Assembly (NCBI GenBank): GCA_902791985.1
Contig: CADAYD010000008.1
Span: 1-64,000, forward strand
Length of the DNA: 64,000 nt
Direction of reading: 5' to 3'
Origin: an uncultured bacterium
GTDB taxonomy: Bacteria > Cyanobacteriota > Vampirovibrionia > Gastranaerophilales > Gastranaerophilaceae
Below, piece after piece: positions 49,411-58,917 of this stretch (its first letter is position 1; each line of letters starts with the position of its first letter). The notes beneath the pieces were generated by a model. It was not told the DNA's origin, searched no databases, and saw only the letters and a program-made list of their open reading frames with translations. Position numbers and translations under genes: made by a program.

Positions 49411-51291
49411 CTATATTCTGTGTTTATCCAAAAGCACCATTAAAACAGAAATATCTGCCGGTTTAATTCCACCGATACGTGAAGCCTGAGCCAAATCCTT
49501 CGGGCGTATTTTTGAAAGTTTGTCTTTTGTTTCCGAAGATATATGCTCAATTTTTGAATAATCAATATCATCTGGAATTCTGAATTTTTCAAGTTTTCCT
49601 GCGTTATTAACCTGTTCTTCCTGTCTTTTTATATAGCCGTCATATTTAATAATAACTTCTATCTGCTCATAAACATCTCTTGGAATTCCCAATTCCGCAG
49701 TAGTTTTGTCAAGTTCCTGTAAAATTTTGTAATTAATATTAGGGCGTTTTAAAAGTTCCGTGGCTCGCATACCACGTTCAATATGCTCACCGTATTTAGA
49801 TAATATATTATTTACTTCTTCATTTGCCGGAATTTTTACATTTTCAAGCCGTTTGCTTTCTTCTTTAATTAGTCGTTGCTTTTCTTCAAAACGGAAGAAC
49901 TGCTCGTCGTCGATAAGACCTAATTTATGCCCGATTGGGGTTAAACGTTCATCGGCGTTATCCTGTCTTAATAAAAGTCTGTACTCAGAACGTGAAGTCA
50001 ACATCCTGTAAGGATCTTGTATGTCTTTTGTGACTAAATCATCTATCAGAGTTCCCGTATAAGATGAACTTCTTGGGAGCACAAGCATTTCTGAGCCGTT
50101 TATGTAATTAAAAGCATTAATCCCTGCTATTAATCCCTGTGCTGCCGCTTCTTCATAACCGCTTGTACCGTTAATCTGACCGCCAAAGAAAAGACCTTTG
50201 ATTTTTTTTGACATCAGAGAATGTGTAGTCTGAATGGCAGGTACATAATCGTATTCTACAGCATATGCAGGTTTTATTATGTGCGCATTCTCTAAACCCG
50301 GCAAAGTGCGCAGCATACGGACCTGAACATCATAAGGCAAACTCGTTGAAAATCCCTGAATATAAGTCTCGTAAGTGCCTAAACCTTCCGGCTCAATAAA
50401 TATATGGTGCGAAGGATTAGAAGCAAAGCGTACTACTTTATCTTCAATCGAAGGGCAGTATCTTGGACCAACACCTTGAATTAACCCTTGATACATAGGC
50501 GATTTGTCAAGATTTTCTTTAATAATTCTGTGAGTTTCTTCATTCGTCTTTGTAAGATAACATGGATAAGTTTTTCTTATCGGGCGGTTTGGCTTAAATG
50601 AAAAGAAATTGAGTTCTTCATCTCCGGACTGAACAATCATTTTAGAATAATCAATTGTCCGTTTATCAACTCTTGCAGGAGTTCCGGTTTTTAATTTTTT
50701 TGTTTCAATCCCAAGTTTATGCAGACAATCTGATAAACCTATAGCAGCTTTCTCTCCAAGCCTGCCGGCACTAAATGATTTTAATCCTACAAAAATACGG
50801 CCTTCAAGTGAGGTACCGGTTGTCAAAACAACAGCCTTTGCACTGTATTCTGCGCCAAATTCATCAATTGCACCTGTTATTTCACCATTTTCAACTTTCA
50901 ATTCGGTTATACAGCACTGCTTTATAAAAACATTTTCATTGCTTTCAAGCAAATTACGCATATATCGAGAATATTCGGCTTTATCAGATTGTGCGCGAAG
51001 TGCTCTTACTGCCGGTCCTTTTGAGGAATTAAGAATTTTTAATTGCAAATATGTTGCGTCGGTTACTTCACCCATAACACCGCCCAATGCGTCAATTTCA
51101 CGCACCAGCGTCGATTTTGCAGGACCTCCGACTGCAGGATTACAGGGCTGTAATGCTATATTTTCAACATTTAGGGTTGCAAGCAGAACTTTCAGTCCTA
51201 ATTTTGCGCACGCTAACACAGCTTCGCAGCCTGCGTGCCCCCCGCCAACAACTATTACGTCATATTTATTATTCAAATATCCGTTGTACAT
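49411..51291 (-). CDS. mnmG: tRNA uridine 5-carboxymethylaminomethyl modification enzyme MnmG
   Basis: This 626-residue FAD protein acts with MnmE to modify U34 of certain tRNAs. The N-terminal dinucleotide-binding motif is VIVVGGGHAGCEAVLACAKL. NPAVGGPAKSTLVREIDALG and KTGTPARVDKRTIDYSKM are family hallmarks. The C-terminal helical domain ends with ASRIGGIKPADISVLMVLLD. Full length. It is divergent from the HD-hydrolase gene. Confidence 0.97.
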   Translation of the reverse strand: MYNGYLNNKYDVIVVGGGHAGCEAVLACAKLGLKVLLATLNVENIALQPCNPAVGGPAKSTLVREIDALGGVMGEVTDATYLQLKILNSSKGPAVRALRAQSDKAEYSRYMRNLLESNENVFIKQCCITELKVENGEITGAIDEFGAEYSAKAVVLTTGTSLEGRIFVGLKSFSAGRLGEKAAIGLSDCLHKLGIETKKLKTGTPARVDKRTIDYSKMIVQSGDEELNFFSFKPNRPIRKTYPCYLTKTNEETHRIIKENLDKSPMYQGLIQGVGPRYCPSIEDKVVRFASNPSHHIFIEPEGLGTYETYIQGFSTSLPYDVQVRMLRTLPGLENAHIIKPAYAVEYDYVPAIQTTHSLMSKKIKGLFFGGQINGTSGYEEAAAQGLIAGINAFNYINGSEMLVLPRSSSYTGTLIDDLVTKDIQDPYRMLTSRSEYRLLLRQDNADERLTPIGHKLGLIDDEQFFRFEEKQRLIKEESKRLENVKIPANEEVNNILSKYGEHIERGMRATELLKRPNINYKILQELDKTTAELGIPRDVYEQIEVIIKYDGYIKRQEEQVNNAGKLEKFRIPDDIDYSKIEHISSETKDKLSKIRPKDLAQASRIGGIKPADISVLMVLLDKHRI

Positions 51292-51431
51292 AAAAATATT
51301 ATAAGATAAACATGTTTAACGTAAATCCGGTGCTCAATTAAAGGAATGAACTATACTTTAAATACTTGAATTTTTTCATAAAGATTATAAAATATATATA
51401 TCAATTAAAATATAATAGGAATTGTTTATAT

Positions 51432-53660
51432 ATGAAAAAAATTGAATATTTAGAAGCAGCAAGAGAGTTTTTCACTTCTTCAAGGTTTATCAAATTCTTT
51501 TATTTGGTATGTTTTACGTTTGTAATTACGGCAATTATTTCATCTCAAAATTTCTTTTTTCAAAATGTAATTGAAAACGGGATGAGCAAAAGAGAAATTA
51601 TTGCTCAAAAAACATTAACTGTTGAAGATGTCAAAAGAACGGAAGCTCACAAACGTGAAGTTGCCAAAAAAGTTGAACCGAAACTCGTTCCTGCTGAAGA
51701 CGATTTTATAATAACAAATCTTGAAACATTGCAAAATGCAGTTTTTCAAATAAGAAAAAAAGAGATTTCAAAAGAAGAAAAAATTGCGGAAATTAACGTT
51801 TTGTTCGATTTAACCGATAATCCAAAACGGGATTTTATTGTAAATTTTCTGCTTAATGTCGATGAACCGAGCCTTAGAGAAGCATTTGATAAAGCATCTT
51901 TATCACTTGTAAATGTTCTTAACCAAGGTATAACAGAAAGCGATTATGACAGAGGACATATCAAGCAAATAATTATAGAAAATTTGGTTTCAAATGTTTC
52001 AAAACGCCAAGTTGCAGTTATTTGCGCATTATTAGAACAAGTTATAGTTCCGAATTTAGTCGTAGATGATGCAGCAACAGAACTGGCAAAACTTAATGCA
52101 CAGCAATCGGTAAAGCCATATATGGTCACTTTCGAAAAAGGAGAGCAGATTGTATTCAAAGGAGAACCGATTACAAGGTTAAAAAGAGATGCCCTGAGAG
52201 AAGCCGGCTACAATGTTTACGAACTTAACTGGCAAGGCGTTTTTTCAATTTATATCCTTGTATTTATTATAAGTATCATATATCTGGCATACCTAAAATT
52301 CTTTGAAAAAACTTATAGCGAACCTCGCTATCTGTCATTATCTGCGGCATTAGCAATTATTGCATGCTCGATTGGGGTTATTTTGCCAACAGGATTTTCT
52401 CCTTATGTAATTCCTATTCCTGCCGTTGTAATACTTGCATCAATATTTTTAAACCCCAGAATTGCATTTCTGTTATCAACATTAGTTTTATCAGTTATGA
52501 CTGTAGGGATTCAGTATAAAGCACAATTTATTATCGTATTTATTCTGCTGTCACTAATTGCAATGATAGCAACATCAAAAATAAAATATACAAGACGCTT
52601 TGACTTAATAAAATTGGGATTTCATCTTGGCATCGCAGGATTATTCATTATGCTGAGTTTGTATATGATAGATAAATGCTTAATAGAAGTGGATAATTAC
52701 CTTATTCTAAGAGATTGCGCTTATATATTTCTAAATACAATGATAAGCTCTATTTTAGCTTTGGGATTATCTCCCTTGTTAGAAAGCACCTTCCATATTA
52801 TAACCCCATACGGACTTGCAGAATTGGGAGATCATAATCAAGCCCTGTTAAAGCGTTTACAAATGGAAGCACCGGGGACATACCATCACAGTTTGATGGT
52901 ATCAACACTATGTGAAGCAGCAGCAGAAGCAATAGGTGCGAACCCCATATTAGCAAGAGTCGGAGCATTTTACCATGATATAGGAAAGTTAAAACGTCCG
53001 CTATTTTTTGTTGAAAATCAATCATATTTCAGTATAGAAAACCCTCACAACAATCTTACTCCGCGACTTAGTAAAATGGTTATAACTGCACACCCTAAAG
53101 ATGGTGTTGAGCTTGCAAAAGAATACGGATTGCCGAATGTTATTAATGATTTTATATTGCAGCATCACGGAGAAGGAATTGCAAAATATTTCTATAATCA
53201 AGCAGTTGCAGAAGAAGGGAGTGAAAACGTTAAAGAAGAACAATTCCGCTACACAGGTCCTAAACCTAACTCTAAAGAAACCGCCATTTTAATGATTGCA
53301 GATGCGGTTGAATCTGCTGTTCGCGCAATGAAGGGCGCAACTCCTGAAGAAATAGAAAATATTATAGAAAAAATAATCGTTGAAAGATTAAATGATGGTC
53401 AATTGGAAGACAGCCCACTAACACTAAAAGACTTAAAAGTAATTGCAACTACTTTTAGCAGAGTTTTGCGAGGGATGCAACATGATAGAATCAAATATCA
53501 AGAAGATATTGCAAGAGAACTTAAGAAAAGCAAAATTGAAATACCTGCAAAGGCACTTGATGCCGATTTAGAAAACAAAATAAAAGAACTTGAAGCATCC
53601 AAAACTATTGCTCCTACTGATAAACCCGATGAAAGAAAGGACGATTTTCATACAATCTGA
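51432..53660 (+). CDS. 7TM-HD family phosphohydrolase (PgpH-like)
   Basis: This protein is about 742 residues from ATG 51432. One N-terminal helix (about 16-38) is followed by an extracytoplasmic 7TMR-HDED domain (about 45-270) and six or seven helices (about 278-475). A cytoplasmic HD domain (about 490-690) follows with YHHSLMVSTLCEAAAE, FYHDIGK, and FILQHHGEG. PgpH enzymes of this type hydrolyse cyclic di-AMP. It heads a unit with ybeY and dgkA, as in many bacteria. Confidence 0.9.
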   Translation: MKKIEYLEAAREFFTSSRFIKFFYLVCFTFVITAIISSQNFFFQNVIENGMSKREIIAQKTLTVEDVKRTEAHKREVAKKVEPKLVPAEDDFIITNLETLQNAVFQIRKKEISKEEKIAEINVLFDLTDNPKRDFIVNFLLNVDEPSLREAFDKASLSLVNVLNQGITESDYDRGHIKQIIIENLVSNVSKRQVAVICALLEQVIVPNLVVDDAATELAKLNAQQSVKPYMVTFEKGEQIVFKGEPITRLKRDALREAGYNVYELNWQGVFSIYILVFIISIIYLAYLKFFEKTYSEPRYLSLSAALAIIACSIGVILPTGFSPYVIPIPAVVILASIFLNPRIAFLLSTLVLSVMTVGIQYKAQFIIVFILLSLIAMIATSKIKYTRRFDLIKLGFHLGIAGLFIMLSLYMIDKCLIEVDNYLILRDCAYIFLNTMISSILALGLSPLLESTFHIITPYGLAELGDHNQALLKRLQMEAPGTYHHSLMVSTLCEAAAEAIGANPILARVGAFYHDIGKLKRPLFFVENQSYFSIENPHNNLTPRLSKMVITAHPKDGVELAKEYGLPNVINDFILQHHGEGIAKYFYNQAVAEEGSENVKEEQFRYTGPKPNSKETAILMIADAVESAVRAMKGATPEEIENIIEKIIVERLNDGQLEDSPLTLKDLKVIATTFSRVLRGMQHDRIKYQEDIARELKKSKIEIPAKALDADLENKIKELEASKTIAPTDKPDERKDDFHTI

Positions 53661-53662
53661 TT

Positions 53663-54178
53663 ATGAATATAAATATTGAATGTACAAATGAATTTGATGG
53701 CTGGAATGTTGATTTCGATTGGATTAAGAATACAGCAAAAACAATATTTAATTACCTTTTATCACAGAATGAAATAAGCCAAAATTGCTGCTTGAAAAAG
53801 TATGATTACTCCGGAATTTCTTTTGATTTTTTATTTTGTGATAGCGGTCAAACTCACTCAATAAATCTTGAGTATCGCAGTAAAAATTATCCTGCTGATA
53901 TTATCACTTTTGCGGTTTTTGCTGATAGCACCGAGAATGAACGCTTTATACTTGACGGGAACATAAACCTTGGCGAAATTATAATCGCATTGGATAAAAT
54001 GATTGAAGGCGCAAATGAAAAAGGGATTTCAAAAGAAGATGAATTAGCATTTTTTATAAGTCACGGAATTATGCATCTTTTGGGATTTGACCATATGACA
54101 CTGCACGATTATAATTTTGTTGTAGAATGGCAGAAAAAAGCGTTAGAAAGTATGAATATAAATTATGACAAAATATAA
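53663..54178 (+). CDS. ybeY: Endoribonuclease YbeY
   Basis: This 171-residue metallo-endoribonuclease is involved in 16S rRNA 3'-end maturation and ribosome quality control. The zinc site is SHGIMHLLGFDH with H134, H138 and H144. The EYRSKNYPADIITFAVFAD segment matches the conserved core preceding it. It starts 2 bp after the PgpH-like stop and overlaps dgkA by 14 bp. Confidence 0.93.
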   Translation: MNINIECTNEFDGWNVDFDWIKNTAKTIFNYLLSQNEISQNCCLKKYDYSGISFDFLFCDSGQTHSINLEYRSKNYPADIITFAVFADSTENERFILDGNINLGEIIIALDKMIEGANEKGISKEDELAFFISHGIMHLLGFDHMTLHDYNFVVEWQKKALESMNINYDKI

Positions 54179-54545
54179 ATCACAAGGATTTGCAAATACT
54201 TTTAAAAATGCCCGAAAGGGTATGCGCCTGTCGCTCAAAAGCGAACGCAATATACGAATACATCTTTTTGCTGCTGTTCTGGCTCTTACAACAGGTTTTT
54301 TCTTCCATTTTTCAACAGTAAAATTTTGCATATTGTTATTAACTATTGTTATGGTAATTTCTGCAGAAATGATGAATTCGGCAATAGAATTTGCACTTGA
54401 TTCTGTTTATCACAACAAATATTCCCGCATGGTCGGAATGGCAAAAGACATTGCAGCAGGAGCCGTTATGGTTGTAACTATTGTTGCTGTCATGATAGGA
54501 GCACTTCTTTTTGTTCCGCCATTTTACAGGATGTTTTTCGGATAA
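54165..54545 (+). CDS. dgkA: Diacylglycerol/undecaprenol kinase
   Basis: This 126-residue DgkA-type membrane kinase has three helices (about 33-51, 55-75 and 98-120). Active-site stretches are FKNARKGMRLSLKSERNIRIH near the start (cut: ARKGMRLSLKSERNIRIH) and VVISAEMMNSAIEFALD with the Glu/Asn residues that hold Mg-ATP. Relatives in this operon position are usually undecaprenol kinases that recycle the cell-wall lipid carrier. The overlap with ybeY indicates translational coupling. Confidence 0.92.
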   Translation: MTKYKSQGFANTFKNARKGMRLSLKSERNIRIHLFAAVLALTTGFFFHFSTVKFCILLLTIVMVISAEMMNSAIEFALDSVYHNKYSRMVGMAKDIAAGAVMVVTIVAVMIGALLFVPPFYRMFFG

Positions 54546-54723
54546 AGACAGTATAATATTTGTATTTTGAGTCAGATCATTTTTAAGAATGTTTATATAA
54601 ATTTTCTTCTTTTTGTAAATCTATATTAATTTATACTGTTATATCATATTAATATTGTGATATAACAATATAAACGTCAAGAATAACTTAATAAAATATT
54701 TTGTATAAAAGAAGGAGAAATAA

Positions 54724-55458
54724 ATGAGAGTTGCAGTTTTATCGGACATACACGCAAATGTTCAAGCATTGGAAGCGGTTATGACAGATGTTGTTGAACA
54801 GAATTGCGAACATGTATTTTGTTTGGGAGACTTGGCACTTGCCGGCCCTCAACCAAAGGAAGTTATGGATTATGTAATGGCGCAGGACACATGGACAGTT
54901 ATTCAAGGAAATACGGATAAAATGATAGCGACATTTGGACCGGAAGTCGTTGATTTTCTTGATGCTCAATATCCCGTTATGGCAAATGCAATCGAAAGTG
55001 ATGTCGAAATTCTGGATGATTCTTATAAAGCATACCTTGCTAATCTCCCGCCTCAATTGAGTCAAGATATTGAAGGATGCAGTGTACTTTTTGTACATGG
55101 TTCTCCTAGAGCAAATAACGAAGATATTTTACCTAATATGCCACTTGAGCAGATTGAAGAAATAATTGCCGGAACAACAGAAAAATTAATTCTTTGCGGT
55201 CATACACATATTCCTTGCGGGTACCAAACAAATTCAGGACAAACTGTTGTAAATGTCGGTTCTATTGGGCGACCGATGACACAAGAACCTAAAGCATGCT
55301 ATTGCATCATTGATTTTAATGATGGTTCTTTTGAGATTAGACACAGATTTGTACCTTATGACAATCACCTTGCGGCAAGACTTATGTCAAAAAGAGATTT
55401 TGTAGGTTCTGACAGACTTTCAGACCTATTATTAACTCCGGGACAAAGACATATTTAA
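54724..55458 (+). CDS. Metallophosphoesterase (YfcE/MJ0936-like)
   Basis: This 244-residue calcineurin-like phosphoesterase has the metal-binding motifs in order: VLSDIHANVQALE (about 5-17), CLGDLALAGPQP (about 37-48), VIQGNTDKMI, LFVHGSPRANN (about 121-131) and LCGHTHIP (about 159-166), then VVNVGSIGRP. Substrate is unknown; family members hydrolyse phosphodiesters. The ATG has AAGGAG upstream. It is monocistronic. Confidence 0.88.
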   Translation: MRVAVLSDIHANVQALEAVMTDVVEQNCEHVFCLGDLALAGPQPKEVMDYVMAQDTWTVIQGNTDKMIATFGPEVVDFLDAQYPVMANAIESDVEILDDSYKAYLANLPPQLSQDIEGCSVLFVHGSPRANNEDILPNMPLEQIEEIIAGTTEKLILCGHTHIPCGYQTNSGQTVVNVGSIGRPMTQEPKACYCIIDFNDGSFEIRHRFVPYDNHLAARLMSKRDFVGSDRLSDLLLTPGQRHI

Positions 55459-55549
55459 TTGTTACAAATTCTTAACAATTGACCATAAAAACCTAAAGTT
55501 TCTTTCAAAAATACCGATTATATATTTGAAAGGAAACAAGGGATAAGCT

Positions 55550-56083
55550 ATGGGTCTTAATGTAAACTATACAGCATTATATCAGCACGGCATCGACAGA
55601 TCGATGTTAAAAGAGGTTTCAAAAGAAATTCTCAATCGCGCTGCTCAAAAAAGTGCTAACTATACCAATAATGCTGCTAATGTTCAATTAAATAACATCG
55701 CAAGACCTGCAGAATTAGGGGTTGATTTATATAACGGGAAAGTTGACACACAAGTTCAAAAGCAAATTGCAATGAATAACACATTCCAATTTCAATTGAA
55801 CACAGAAACATTAAAATCTATTCAATTTTTAAATTCCCAAGCAGCAATTTCTTCAAAAATTGACGGCAAATATATGCCAAATGTCAATGCAAATGCTATT
55901 GCACCGGAAGTACAAAAAACAGCTGAAAGTAACAAGTCACAATTCATGAGCATCATTACATCAGAAGTTGCCAAAGATAAAAATGGTTCTAACCCTTTTT
56001 ACGGCGGGGAATTACTTATGAACAACAACAATCCTTCTAAGAAAGAAGAAACTAAAAACGAATTAAAAAGCATTTTTGCTTAA
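55550..56083 (+). CDS. Hypothetical polar protein
   Basis: This 177-residue protein is rich in Asn, Gln and Ala, with no hydrophobic segment or signal peptide. The sequence (for example NYTNNAANVQLNNIARPAEL, QSKYM-like repeats absent) shows no recognised domain. It has AAAGGAAACAAGG upstream of the ATG. The 59.6-kb protein has a similar polar N-terminus (GIEAVNGVSK); a relation is only a suspicion. A terminator follows the gene. Confidence 0.55.
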   Translation: MGLNVNYTALYQHGIDRSMLKEVSKEILNRAAQKSANYTNNAANVQLNNIARPAELGVDLYNGKVDTQVQKQIAMNNTFQFQLNTETLKSIQFLNSQAAISSKIDGKYMPNVNANAIAPEVQKTAESNKSQFMSIITSEVAKDKNGSNPFYGGELLMNNNNPSKKEETKNELKSIFA

Positions 56084-56140
56084 TTATAAATCCTCGAACT
56101 AGAGGCATCTAAAGTGTTTACAAAGTAAGTGTATAATTTG

Positions 56141-56172
56141 ATATCTTCTCAAAAATGAGAGGATATTTTTTT
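56141..56172 (+). terminator. Rho-independent terminator
   Basis: ATATCTTCTCA pairs with TGAGAGGATAT (one wobble) around AAAA and is followed by a run of seven T. Confidence 0.85.
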
Positions 56173-56377
56173 ATCCAATTGGTGAATTATTATTTTTTAT
56201 AAGGCAGGTAATCATGAATACATAACACATATTATCGGGATATTGTATTTTAAAAAATTTGCCATGACTGCTTTCTTTGTTCTAAGAAAGAAAGCTGTCA
56301 GAAAGAAACCCGCGATCTGAACTTTGTTCATCAAGCGCGCGGCGTTGTCCTTAGCCGCGCTAAGAGATTTTTGCCGA

Positions 56378-56500
56378 CAGGCAAAAACTCATATTACCGC
56401 GTAGCGGTCTTATGCTGCCGAAGGCAGTATTGCACCTTAGCGTGTTTTTCTTTTCGGTTCACTTTTCTTTTTGCGTCGCAATCAAAAAGAAAAGTGAACA
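56378..56500. repeat. Dispersed multi-hairpin intergenic repeat, copy 2
   Basis: Matches 1-123 with three substitutions. Its CTGCC-GAA-GGCAG loop differs from the CTGCC-GTA-GGCAG of copy 1 only inside the loop. The 17-bp perfect stem is at 56457-56473 and 56483-56499. Further palindromic sequence extends left to about 56262, probably part of the full unit. Confidence 0.9.
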
Positions 56501-56507
56501 AAGAAAA

Positions 56508-56532
56508 AATTATCAAATAATATAACGATAAT
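56508..56532. repeat. 25-bp inverted-repeat motif, copy 2
   Basis: Matches 25712-25736 with one mismatch. It lies 36 bp upstream of the OmpH-like gene start, immediately after the dispersed repeat. Confidence 0.6.
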
Positions 56533-56568
56533 ATGTATTATGTCTAGATTTTATATGAGGATTTGAAA

Positions 56569-57033
56569 ATGAAAAAAGAAAACATATGGTTAATCGGCGC
56601 ATGCGCCTTATTCTTTATCGGGGGCTATACTATGAATGATGTGGCAATTTCGCTTCCACGCTATAAAGTCGCCATTGTAGATATTACAAAAGTTATGGAG
56701 CAATCTAAAGACATTAAAGCTTTAAAGGTGTCTCAAGATAAACAGCTTAAAGAACTTGAAACTTTGATATCTAAAGCACAGAACGAAATTGCCAATACAT
56801 CAGATCAACATAAAGCTATGGAATTGCAAATCAATTACGGAAGAGAAATTGAATCAAAAAGAAATGCAATCGATGAAGAATACAGCAAAAAAATTGTTCA
56901 AATAACTTCAAATATAAAAAATCTGATTTCAACTCAAGCAAAAAAGACCGACTATAATCTGGTCCTGCCGACAGGAATGGTAATATCCGGCGGGGAAGAC
57001 ATAACAGAAAACGTTATTAATGAAATGCAATAA
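56569..57033 (+). CDS. OmpH/Skp-like periplasmic chaperone
   Basis: This 154-residue protein has one N-terminal hydrophobic segment (about 6-22, WLIGACALFFIGGY) serving as signal peptide or anchor, without a clear cleavage site. It then has the OmpH/Skp layout: a short strand KVAIVDITKVMEQSK, a long coiled coil (about 45-115) and a closing strand YNLVLPTGMVISGG. Skp-type proteins hold outer-membrane proteins in the periplasm, which points to a two-membrane envelope. ATG 56569 has GAGG upstream. Confidence 0.8.
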   Translation: MKKENIWLIGACALFFIGGYTMNDVAISLPRYKVAIVDITKVMEQSKDIKALKVSQDKQLKELETLISKAQNEIANTSDQHKAMELQINYGREIESKRNAIDEEYSKKIVQITSNIKNLISTQAKKTDYNLVLPTGMVISGGEDITENVINEMQ

Positions 57034-57064
57034 AAAAAGACGGAGTCGTTACTCCGTCTTTTTT
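57033..57064. terminator. Bidirectional terminator
   Basis: AAAAAAGACGGAGT pairs perfectly with ACTCCGTCTTTTTT around CGTT. It serves both the OmpH-like gene and the convergent SIMPL gene. Confidence 0.92.
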
Positions 57065-57074
57065 ATCAAGAAAT

Positions 57075-57800
57075 TTATTTAATTCTAAACGTTACATTAG
57101 CAACAGATGTAACCTTCTTTTTAATAGAAGATGAATCGCTTATCCCCATATCAGATACATCATTTGAATCTTCCGGAGTAATCTGGAATACTCCCATCTG
57201 AAGCGATTGAATCTTGCCGACTGAATTATGAGTAGCCTTCAACATTGCCTTTGCACGTTGTTTTGCATCATTTGAAGCCTTTTCAAGCATCTCTATCTTC
57301 AAATCGGAAAGTTTTGAATAAAAATAAGAAGGCTCATATCCGCTTATATCAACACCTTGTTCGGTCAATGTGTTTATATCGATTGAAACTTTTTTTATCT
57401 TTTCAACATCATCTGATTTAACGCTGTATCTCTGGTCAGCATTAAACCCGATAATTTCATTTGTTGAATTACCGTTGTAATTTGTTCTGTATAAGTTATA
57501 GCCGTTTATGTATTTTGCCTCTATTTGATCATCAGTAAATCCTTGTTCTTTAAGGAATTTTATAACAATCGGTTTTTGTTTTTTCAAAATAGCATAAGCA
57601 TCCGCTCTTGATGAACCCCTTGCGATAACCTCAAACTCATACACACCCTTATCTGAAGTAACAGTCTGAGAGTATGAACCCGTAACAGTAATGACATCTT
57701 TTGACATTGTTTTTGTGACAATAAATGTTGCAATAATACCTGAAATTCCTAAAATTAAAGCCAATAATAACAACTGAAATTTTTCAATTTTCTCTAACAT
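57075..57800 (-). CDS. SIMPL-domain (DUF541) protein
   Basis: This 241-residue protein has an N-terminal membrane segment (about 9-30, LLLLALILGISGIIATFIV) and a SIMPL/DUF541 domain (about 35-240). Family stretches are ITVTGSYSQTVTSDKGVYEF, QRAKAMLKATHNSVGKIQSL and a closing VTSVANVTFRIK strand. SIMPL proteins are periplasmic or membrane-anchored and of uncertain function. Full length, single gene. Confidence 0.88.
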   Translation of the reverse strand: MLEKIEKFQLLLLALILGISGIIATFIVTKTMSKDVITVTGSYSQTVTSDKGVYEFEVIARGSSRADAYAILKKQKPIVIKFLKEQGFTDDQIEAKYINGYNLYRTNYNGNSTNEIIGFNADQRYSVKSDDVEKIKKVSIDINTLTEQGVDISGYEPSYFYSKLSDLKIEMLEKASNDAKQRAKAMLKATHNSVGKIQSLQMGVFQITPEDSNDVSDMGISDSSSIKKKVTSVANVTFRIK

Positions 57801-57889
57801 TCCAAACTCCTTTTCCTAATATTAAACATGATAAAATAAAAAAATAAAAATGCAATACATAGAGCAAAATTTTATGCTAATATTATTTT

Positions 57890-58807
57890 ATGTTCGGATT
57901 TCTTAGGGAAAAAATAGATAATTTTAAACAAACCGTTTCAAATACTGCAAAATCGCTTGTCGGAAACGTGCTTGAAAGTATCGATTCTTCAGAAGCAGAA
58001 TACAGCGAATTTGCACTGGATGATATTGAAGATACACTTATTAGCGCAGATTTGGGTGTAAACTATGCGGCTGAACTTGTCGATAATCTTCGTTCAAAAA
58101 AAGACGCTAGGCCATCGGAATTAAAAAATTATCTTAAAAACGAATTTAAAAATACACTCGCACAGACCGGTTCTACAGAATTAAACTATAAAGACGGGGA
58201 GTTGAATATATATTTTATAACCGGCGTAAATGGGGCAGGAAAAACGACTTTAATCGCAAAACTTGCATATAAATTCAAACAAGAAGGCAAGAAAGTGCTT
58301 GTAGCAGCAGGAGATACTTTTAGAGCCGCAGCAGAAGAACAGTTAAATATTTGGTCTGTGCGCGCAGGAGCAGACATAGTAAGACGGGACAAGGCTGACC
58401 CTGCTTCTGTTGTTTACGAAGCAATACAAAAAGCAAAAACAGAAAATTATGATGTTATTCTTGTTGATACAGCAGGTCGGCTGCAAAACAAATTCAACCT
58501 AATGGAAGAACTTAAAAAAATTAAAACAGTTATCGATAAACAGGCTCCGGAAGCATTACGTGAAAGTATTTTAGTCTTAGATGCTAATACAGGGCAAAAT
58601 GGACTCCAGCAAGCAAAAGTTTTTGGCGAATGTGTAAATTTAACCTGTGCAGCGTTAACAAAACTTGACGGAAGTGCTAAAGGCGCAATAATTCTTGCTA
58701 TCGCGAAAGAAATGAAGCTGCCTGTTAAACTAATCGGAGTCGGAGAAAAAATGGAAGACGTAAAACCATTCAATGCGGATGATTTTATAGACGCATTGTT
58801 TTCTTAA
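57890..58807 (+). CDS. ftsY: Signal recognition particle receptor FtsY
   Basis: This 305-residue SRP GTPase receptor targets membrane proteins to the translocon. The short N domain (about 1-95) precedes the G domain with ITGVNGAGKTTLIAKLAY (G1), GDTFRAAAEEQL, DTAGRLQNKFNL (G3) and TKLDGSAKG (G4). Only a minimal acidic A region is present, as in many non-proteobacterial FtsYs. A TAATAT box lies about six bases before the ATG, so the message may be leaderless. Confidence 0.96.
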   Translation: MFGFLREKIDNFKQTVSNTAKSLVGNVLESIDSSEAEYSEFALDDIEDTLISADLGVNYAAELVDNLRSKKDARPSELKNYLKNEFKNTLAQTGSTELNYKDGELNIYFITGVNGAGKTTLIAKLAYKFKQEGKKVLVAAGDTFRAAAEEQLNIWSVRAGADIVRRDKADPASVVYEAIQKAKTENYDVILVDTAGRLQNKFNLMEELKKIKTVIDKQAPEALRESILVLDANTGQNGLQQAKVFGECVNLTCAALTKLDGSAKGAIILAIAKEMKLPVKLIGVGEKMEDVKPFNADDFIDALFS

Positions 58808-58812
58808 AATTA

Positions 58813-58917
58813 CCCTCCTCAAGAGGGAGGGTCGAAATCGCACGAGCGAGCAGAGGATGAAATCGTAAGTTATATTCGTATATGACGAGCAAAGCAAAAG
58901 ATTTCGGGGAGGGGTAT
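58813..58917. repeat. Palindromic element between ftsY and the MpaA-like gene
   Basis: Arms TACCCTCCTC/GGGGAGGGGTA and CGAAATC/GATTTCG, with GAGCGAGC facing GACGAGC-like sequence, form an imperfect inverted repeat. It contains GCGAGCAGAGG, also found at 10225. The element includes the most upstream ATG of the following gene and its G-rich Shine-Dalgarno-like end. Confidence 0.6.

Larger units (their letters stand above)
56084..56562. other. Intergenic region dominated by the dispersed repeat
   Basis: 479 bp without a gene. In order: a terminator (56141-56172), a repeat-rich stretch with CTTTCTTT-GTTCT-AAGAAAGAAAG (about 56272-56294) and GC-rich AGCGCGCGGC facing GCCGCGCT, the 123-bp repeat core, and a 25-bp inverted repeat. 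Confidence 0.7.
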
